A DNA stretch of 64,000 bases from Psettodes erumei (lineage: Eukaryota > Chordata > Actinopteri > Pleuronectiformes > Psettodidae). The DNA is taken from the NCBI GenBank assembly GCA_016785225.1, contig JAFBJZ010000616.1, positions 1,488,001-1,552,000 of the forward strand, written 5' to 3'. This document shows, piece after piece, positions 36,701-45,200 of the stretch. The notes below the pieces were generated by a model. That model had not been told where the DNA came from. It worked only from the letters and a program-made list of their open reading frames with translations, and ran no database searches. How positions within the stretch are numbered: position 1 is the stretch's first letter; every line of letters starts with the position of its first letter. The translations under genes were made by a program, and so were the position numbers.

Positions 36701-39700
36701 AAGCCTGAAGCCGTGTCACCATGTTGACTGCTTGACTGACTGATGTGAGGAGGGGGAAACGTGTCGCGACTTCCTGCTTCGGTCTTCATGACGTTAAGGC
36801 CAGCCGGAGATGTTTCTGTTGTTTAAACATCAGCCACGTTCATGCCTCCGTCACGTCAGTAATGATGATGAAATCTCAGCCCTGCTACACGGTCACTGGG
36901 GCTTGATAGGGTCATGAAAAACCTGAAAAGGTCAAGGAATTTGAGAAAATAGCTTTTTTTCTGGCCTTTAAAAATATTTTAAGATTTTTAAAATGTCATG
37001 GAGTTCAGGCTTCATAAGAAAATTAAATGCTATGTACCGAAAAATGCAAAAATATTTAATGTAACCTTTGAACACAGACAATGACAAATATTAGTCATAG
37101 AACCTGCCTTAGGGGTAAAGAATATTCATGGTAAGGTCGTGCAAAGGTCATTGAGTTCTTCGAGCAAAATGCAGAGGAACACTGGCTCATGCATTTCTGC
37201 TGCTGCTGGGAAAAATAATTTTTAAAAATGTCAGACCGGTGTTTTCTGCAAATGCTGTCCACTCTCATGAGTTTTGGAAGTCTGATAGGTCCGCAATGAG
37301 GATGCTGTGTTTTGCAGGAGCAGTATGTCTTCATCCACGATGCCATTCTGGAGGCATGTCTCTGCGGCGACACCACTGTACCTGCCAGTCAGCTCCGCTC
37401 CGTGTACTACGACATGAACCGCCTGGACCCGCAGACCAACTCCAGCCCCATTAAGGAGGAGTTCAGGGTAAGGACATTTTAATATAATAGTAAAACTTGT
37501 GTCTGCGAATCCCTATTAAAGCACAATCTCTAGTGCAGGGTAAGATCAGAACATCAGTAAACATGTGGTCTCTTGATGAATGACACAGTCCCCCCCTGGG
37601 CCAATCAGTAGCAAATATATCACTTTAATCGGTGATAGTTGCACCCCTCGGTGGGCCAATCAGTGTTATATGAGATGCGTCATCCCCATAAGCTTCATCG
37701 CAGTCGCATCAGGGGAGCCCGACCTGTCGCTAACGTAACTGATTAAAGAATTGCATCGTTAATTACCATATTGGGAGATAATCAGCTCATCCAAGACCTA
37801 AGTGCATACCTGACAGGCTGTTTTTCTGCCTCAACTTGACAGACTCTGAACATGGTGACTCCCACGCTGCGGGTGGAGGACTGCAGCATCGCCCTGCTGC
37901 CCAGGAACCACGAGAAGAACCGCTGCATGGACGTCCTGCCCCCAGACCGCTGCCTCCCCTTCCTGATCACCATTGATGGGGAGAGCTCCAATTACATCAA
38001 CGCAGCACTCATGGATGTAAGGGAGCCTCATTTCAGATTGGCATGTTTGCTCGCATTCCTCTGCAGAGTCACTTAAAGCAGCATGATTTGAATTCTTCGT
38101 AATTGCATCAGTGTGATGTTAAAGTGGTGAGTTGACACTGACTCACATGGCAGGAAACCGCAGCTGCCCCTCTGTGAACTGAAATGTTCTCATGTGTTGC
38201 TATTCTGGTCGACGCTAATCAGCAATGTAAAAGCAAGTAGTTAGCCTTTTACAGTTAATGGGAAACATCATGGTTTGTTGAGACTATTGTGACTAAATTT
38301 AGTATTTCAAACTTCTCTTTTTTTAATTATCTCACACTGCTCTTGTAGGTAGGCTCCCCAGCTGCCGTGTTAGCTCCATGTATACAGTTTATTTAAGCAG
38401 ATCTGCCACAAATTCAACAGTAGGATGATTAAGATATTCAATTATGTTGAACTTCAGTTGAACTTGACTGTTAATTCAGCTGAGGTCATAGTCCCTAGTG
38501 GCATTCTATTAGACTGCATTAAATAAAGGCAGAACGTATGGCGTAGGTGTCACATTTGATTGCATTAGGTTTTACAGGGGTAACTAATAAAGTGACCACT
38601 GAGCATATTCAAGGACTCAGTGATTTTCTAGCTCTAGCTCTCACATGCACAATTAAAATACATTGTGCTGACAACAGGTCTTACACTTTATACATGAAGA
38701 GTAGGAAAAATACAATATGGAAGGAATATGTACATATGTCTACAAAAGTGGCATCACTAACTAAAACTAAACTAAGGTCTTGATATTTGACTCCATATAT
38801 ACCTGAAAGCAAAATTATTCAGTCTCAAATAAAGAATTAAATCTCAGGTTTTTACACAGTAAAGGTTTATTCTTTACCTTCGGTAACAGCAGCTCTAAAT
38901 GGACCTTGACGGGAGTTTTGGAACATTCAATTATATCACGTCGCCCTCAAAGAGCTGGAGATTTTCAAATTTCCACTTTTCTGAGGACGTTTGTTAATGA
39001 TCAGCATTCAGCCCTGAAGGACTTGCCTCAAGGACCTCAAAGACTTACTCTGCTCGAGACTTGACTTGAATTGCGCTGACAGACTTTACTGTACATACTT
39101 AATCTGTCATAAATCTGTCTTGCAGTCATAATAGATTGTTTGTGATAGAGCGGTTACACTGTATGTCCCAGTAACTGAAGCACCCCCACGAGACAACAGA
39201 AATTGCCATGTTTAGCAATTTTCAAGCAATAGATTCATTGAGGGTGGACCTAACAAAGAACACCTTGACAAGGAACGTGTTCAGTGATGGACTTTTTGGC
39301 GCTTGCCTGGACTGAGCAAGTGACCTTTTAGGTACAGGATCCTCTCAGTTAACACAAGCTGCCTTTAGGAGCCAGAAACCACAATAGAAAACAACAGTCA
39401 GTGAGAGGCAGGTCAAAGGATGGAGGTCATTTAAAAATCGTTTGAGATTTACTTTTGGTAAATTATCAGATTACATATTGTGTAATATGCATGAGATTTA
39501 TTCAGTGACAGGTTTTTAAGTCGTTCTCTTGCTTTTGTCTTTCCTCCAGAGTTACAAGCAGCCTTCTGCGTTCATAGTGACCCAGCACCCGTTGCCAAAC
39601 ACAGTAAAGGACTTCTGGAGATTGGTGCTGGACTACCACTGCACTTCCATAGTAATGCTCAACGACGTTGACCCGGCCCAGGTAAACCCGACCTGATACG

Positions 39701-42194
39701 TGTGCATAAACGCTCGCGCGCGCAAACAATACACAAAATAATCCCCGAGTCATATTGCAGGAAGTGTGCACGCAAACACATATCACGTGGAAAATTCCTT
39801 TTCAGCAGAAGACTACATCTGATAAAGTCACACAAACAGCATGGGAACTGGATTCAGAGAAACATCGCCACTTTTTTAACTAAGGATCTGTCTGCACTGG
39901 CAAACAAGTACAGACTGTTTGTGTATACCGAATATGTTTGAAATGAGGTAGATGCTGCAGAGTGGAAGGGGGACTTGCCATGAAAGCGCAGGTAGAAGGA
40001 GAGAAAGACCTGTAGAGGAGACTCTCCAGATTTCTCAGCCTGAGGCTCTGTCATAACACCCGGGGATCAAAGCCTGAAGCCAGGCTGCTCTCCCCATCCA
40101 AATCCCCTTTCCCTTGGTGACTGACTGACTGGCTGGCTGGATAGAAAAGGCCTTTCATTCAATATTCTCACTGTAGCCAGCAAGTCAGCCAGCCAGGGAA
40201 ACAGCACAGGTGGGATGGGAGGAAGGCAGGGAGGCATGGATGGAGGCGAGGGAGGTGCAGGTGTGCTATCTCCTCCATCGGCATCTTTGTTTTTGCATCT
40301 GTTGAATTTGTCAGGTTTTGACGCACTCTCAAAGGAAGTCAGAGAGAGATGCTTCAGCTGCCACACAGACACGCATCTGTGTTTGTATGTTTGCGCCTTT
40401 TTGTGTGTTAGAGAAGGAAAGTGAGCATATATTTGTTGGTCCGTGTGTATGCATGCACCCAGGCCTGTTATTTGCCTTCTTCTTCTTCAGGTAGTCTTTT
40501 TTTTCCCCTCATTGTTTGCTCATGACTGTGTGACTCCACATGTGGGCATGTGTGTCGGTGCAGACTCTGTCCATCTGTGTGTTTACACTTCCAGTAGTCT
40601 GATTTAGTGTGTTGAAGATGGCGGGGTGCTCTGCAGGTGCATGTTCTTAGCTGGGCTTTCTCTCCTGAGGAGCGGAAATAGGGGAGATTATGTTGCTCTT
40701 ACCAGACTGTCCCAGGGGTCTAGTTCTCCCCCTCTACTTTTCAACACTGGTGCCAGAGCAGCCTGTATACTGTCTATCAGTAACTGCCTCTTAATACTTT
40801 CAATTAGGGGTTACAACATTACCTGTACATTAACACTGTGATTGTACTTTTGAATAATTTACCAATTATATAGTCTGTAAACTGTCAAAAAAATAACCAA
40901 TGTCTCAAATTGCCGAAAGCCAAAGGGATCATTTTTACATAATTTGTTTTGTCAGTCCAACACTTCAAAAGTTTAAAGTCTTGAATTTGCAGCAGAGAAA
41001 AGCAGCCATTCCTCACATTTCAAAAGCTGGAACTAGGTCTTTGCCAGTGATGGTTTGTTTGATAAATTACTTAATCAGTGATTCCTAACCAGGGGTAGTG
41101 CAGGTGCCAGGGGGTACACTGGAGGACTGCAGAGGAGCTCAATTAATTTGGACCAAAAAACACGTGAACACCATGGGCTGCAATCGAAAGTGCGTTAAAA
41201 TTAGACGTAAATGAGTAATAAGAAAAGTGGTGAAGAAAAAGGTTGGTAAAAGTAATTGCTAAGTGGTTAAAGTAGAAAGCTAAGGAATTATCAGTTGAAA
41301 TGGTGAGCTAAATATAGTAATAAATAGGTTATTTAGTTATCCATTAAATCTGAAAAAAAGAGTTAGCACATAACATGATGCATTAGCTCTTTATTGTTAG
41401 CTTGAAGTAATGGATATTAGTAGATAAAAAGTAAAAATATCAAAAAAATATCTGAATTCTGCCACTTGTTATACAAGCAAACTTGACTTAACCAGCCTAA
41501 ACATTGACAGTTGTCAGTTGTACATCTGTATGAAAAATTTATTCTGATATCCACTTTTATATTGTTTATGGTATTAGATTAAATTCAGTTCAAATGGACA
41601 TTTTTTAAACATGACTGGTGGTGGTGATGTGGATGAAGAACAAAGACTTAAATGGTTAATCTTGTTTCAGAAATGTTGTCAGTAAGTAATTTATCCTTCA
41701 GTCAATCTTTTAATCATCTTGAAAATATGCAGATTTTCTCTCTATCTGCAGAGAGCTGTTATGTTTGTGTTTTTTCAGATTAATTAGCCTAGGTTTTTGA
41801 GGAATTCCTGTTTGATTTGTTGAACAAAGTGTCAGATGATTAAGAGAAGGCTTTCATACGTAAAATGTATCTGTGTTTAGTGCTCGGTCTATCCAAAATA
41901 AATTCCATCTTTTGTCCAAATGTGCTCCACTGAAGAAGCAATTCATGATATTTCCAAAAGAAAATCACTTCACATTGAATTAATTCACCTTATTCTGTCT
42001 ACCACTTGTACCTTATTATTCGTGTCCTCAGTCTTTGTAATCCCACATAAACCTCTTTAACATCTACACTGAGGTCCCACTGTATGAGGAGTTCAAATCA
42101 GTGCCACTGCCCTCAGTCAGTAAAGTTTGAATCCCTAAACTAATGAATCATCTTCCATTTTCTTTGTTTTTCTTGTCTGTTTTTCTTCCTTTTT

Positions 42195-42238
<44 letters not shown>

Positions 42239-45200
42239 ATGATGTACCTGTGCTTATTTATCTGTGTATGGATGTGTGTGTGTGTGTGTGTGTGTACGTG
42301 CCTATTTTGTTTAGTTGTGCCCACAGTACTGGCCAGAAAACGGAGTCCATCGCCACGGACCTATCCAGGTGGAGTTTGTCTCTGCCGACCTGGAGGAGGA
42401 CATCATCAGCAGAATATTTCGGATCTACAACGCAGCACGGGTACGGTGTCGCAGCAGAGACATCGAGATGAAGCAGAAAAGCTTTTGTTTAGTGGAGAGG
42501 AACACCTCATTCGCGGCAGCAGGTTGACATGTCGTTTTTTTCCCGCTGCCTAGTTTTTGTACTCGTCTTCCCCGCAGTGATCACAGCAGCCAATTTATAG
42601 TGAGACAGAACACCTCGCACATCCCACTCATATGCCGGCCTTGTCTGTTTAAGCTGCGCAGAGGCAGAGCCGCTCTGCTCTTTAACTAGGCCTCTGCACC
42701 AGGTGCGATCGCCACAAGTTACATGTCTTTTAGACAGCTTGCCAAATTTTCACAAGTAGTTACAAAGGTGGAAATCCAGTTGAACTCTCTTGAGTTTCCC
42801 ATCAATCAACACCTTCTTCTGTAGCGCAGGAATCTGTCTCAAAGGGTCTACTCACAAAAAACACTCATTTACAAGTGGTCTGAATGTAGCTGTAGAAATA
42901 AAAAAAATCTACTTTTATTTCTTTATTTTTTTACATTCACTACACAGTAAACAACTTGTTTTTTTCAAAAACGATATCCCCTAGTTCAGTGTTGAAGGGC
43001 CACAAGATGATTAATGGGATTTAAAATATGTTTTTTTCTACACCATTATATGTTTTTTCTCACTGTTTTATAATAATTAATTTTCCTTTTGTTAAATACT
43101 AGGTACTTATACACTTCCAGGCCTCCAAAAATTTCGATTTTGAACCTGTGACATGGGCTCACATGTCGACATGTTTCGTTTTAAAGATCAGAGGTCCTCA
43201 ACACTTTTTGGCTTTTGAGCCACTGAAGTGAAGCAGCTCTATTTGTGACCCCTGGCTTGTAGCAGTGTTCACTAGTGTTCATTACATATATGATTGGTGA
43301 GCAACTCAAGTTTTCCTTGTTTGTCGTCAGATTATTTAATTTGAATTTACTCCAGGATTCTCAAAAGGTTTGTCAGTATCCAGTATCCACAAAAAGCAAA
43401 AATTAGAGAAAAAGACAAACGTATGTTATTTTTGTTCTGATCCCTTTAATCATCCCCCGACCACATGGGGAGCCCCGACCCCTGGTTGGGAACCTCTGCT
43501 TAAGATAATCCACAAAGCAGTTTGGGGTTTTTTTTTTACTGGAACTACTAGTCTCTGTGAAAGCTGTTGACCACATGTTTTGTGGATTATCCAGAGGAAT
43601 AAAGTAACGACTTTGTAAGTTTCATGTATCAACACTATGAACACCACTAAACCAATATTCACTGCACCCAGCTTTTTATATCAGGGATGGTATCTCACAG
43701 CTTGGCTGTTATGTAGACGCTGTACCATTACAGTACATTAACTTTATGGCAAACCAACCCTTTTAACTTTGAGCTACTAGACATTACTGCATAGTCAGCG
43801 TCCTCACCCACGCCGGCGTCACCTGCGCTCACCTGCTTAAGCTCCTTACCTCAACAGTCTGCCTAGGGTTGTCAATAACGACTCCTCACATCAACATGCT
43901 GTCACACCCTGTGGCTGGCAGAGGCACGCATGATCACTGACAAGTGTTGCTGATCAATATGTGTTCGTGTGACTGAGAGGACCTGTATCTCAGATTGCTT
44001 AACTATCTGTCTCCAGCTGTAACTGGGCTCATCTATCAACCCGTCTATCTGCTCGTTCATCTCTTCAGTGACCCGTCGCGCCCTTATCCATCTCTTGTCC
44101 TACTTGTCGCCATCGAGGCTTAGCTTAGCCCTGCATCTTTACAGCCTGATTGCATCTTTGCACAGCAGCGATTAACCCGCCCCGCCCCACCCCACCCCCC
44201 GCGTGTGTGTTTGTTAACCTGGGATAACCGGCGTGTCCCTCCCCTCCAGCCTCAGGATGGCTACCGGATGGTGCAGCAGTTTCAGTTCCTGGGCTGGCCC
44301 ATGTACAGAGACACGCCCATGTCCAAGCGCTCCTTCCTCAAGCTTATTCGACAGGTGGACAAGTGGCAGGAGGAGTACGACGGGGGCGAGGGACGCACTG
44401 TGGTCCACTGCCTGTAAGTTTCCCCAGCTCTCAGTGCAGGAGGACGTCCAGTCAACGCTGGCATTAAAATGAAACATCTCCACCTACTGACTGGAGAGCA
44501 TTACTGCATCAAATTAAACCTGCACTCTTGAACTCGTCAATCCATGATGAGGCTCAATATCAAACCTTAACTTTCTATATCAGACTAAAATTTACTTGGA
44601 CTGTTTCGTATTTCATTTTCTAACGCCTGACTCTTCTGTTCCAACTGCAGGAATGGCGGCGGCCGCAGTGGAACATTTTGTGCCATCAGCATTGTGTGTG
44701 AGATGCTTCAGCACCAGCGCTCCGTGGACGTTTTCCACGCCGTCAAAACACTGAGGAACAATAAACCCAACATGGTGGACCTGCTGGTGAGGAGCCCTTT
44801 CAACACTCACACACTTTTTATGAGACTTGTTCAAAAATGTAGTCTATGTAAAATATTGTTGTTGTTTTTAAAGGTGTGCTCCACTACTTTGTGAAAGTGG
44901 TATTTGTTGCACTTTTTTGTGTGATGTATAATGAATATATAATCAAAGGCTATCTGCAGGGTATTAAATTTCCATTAGCTTCTCTCTATACTTAGGTTAC
45001 TTAATAGGATGATTTTTCTGTAAGTTTACGTAATTTCAGATCATTTTTATACCGTTAAAGATCTGCAACTCTGGTTTAACAAAGGCAAAGGTGGACAAAC
45101 CAAAAGCCCAAATTACACTGTCGTGCAAGTGTGCTGTTGTTATAGATCAAGTGTAGCTTTTGCTAATATGATAATAAGCACTACAAAAGCGCAATATCAG

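Larger units (their letters stand above)
35257..37317 (+). other. ptprm: ptprm intron
   Basis: Two GT microsatellites (35306-35329, 50 nt after the donor; 36301-36334) and a possible interspersed repeat at about 36910-37080. No supported exon, including none matching the alternative exon described at this position in other R2B genes. Confidence 0.7.
39682..42314 (+). other. ptprm: ptprm intron
   Basis: 2.6 kb with a hAT-like repeat end at about 41076-41180 and two TG microsatellites immediately upstream of the acceptor (42199-42236, 42273-42294). No other exon candidate. Confidence 0.75.
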
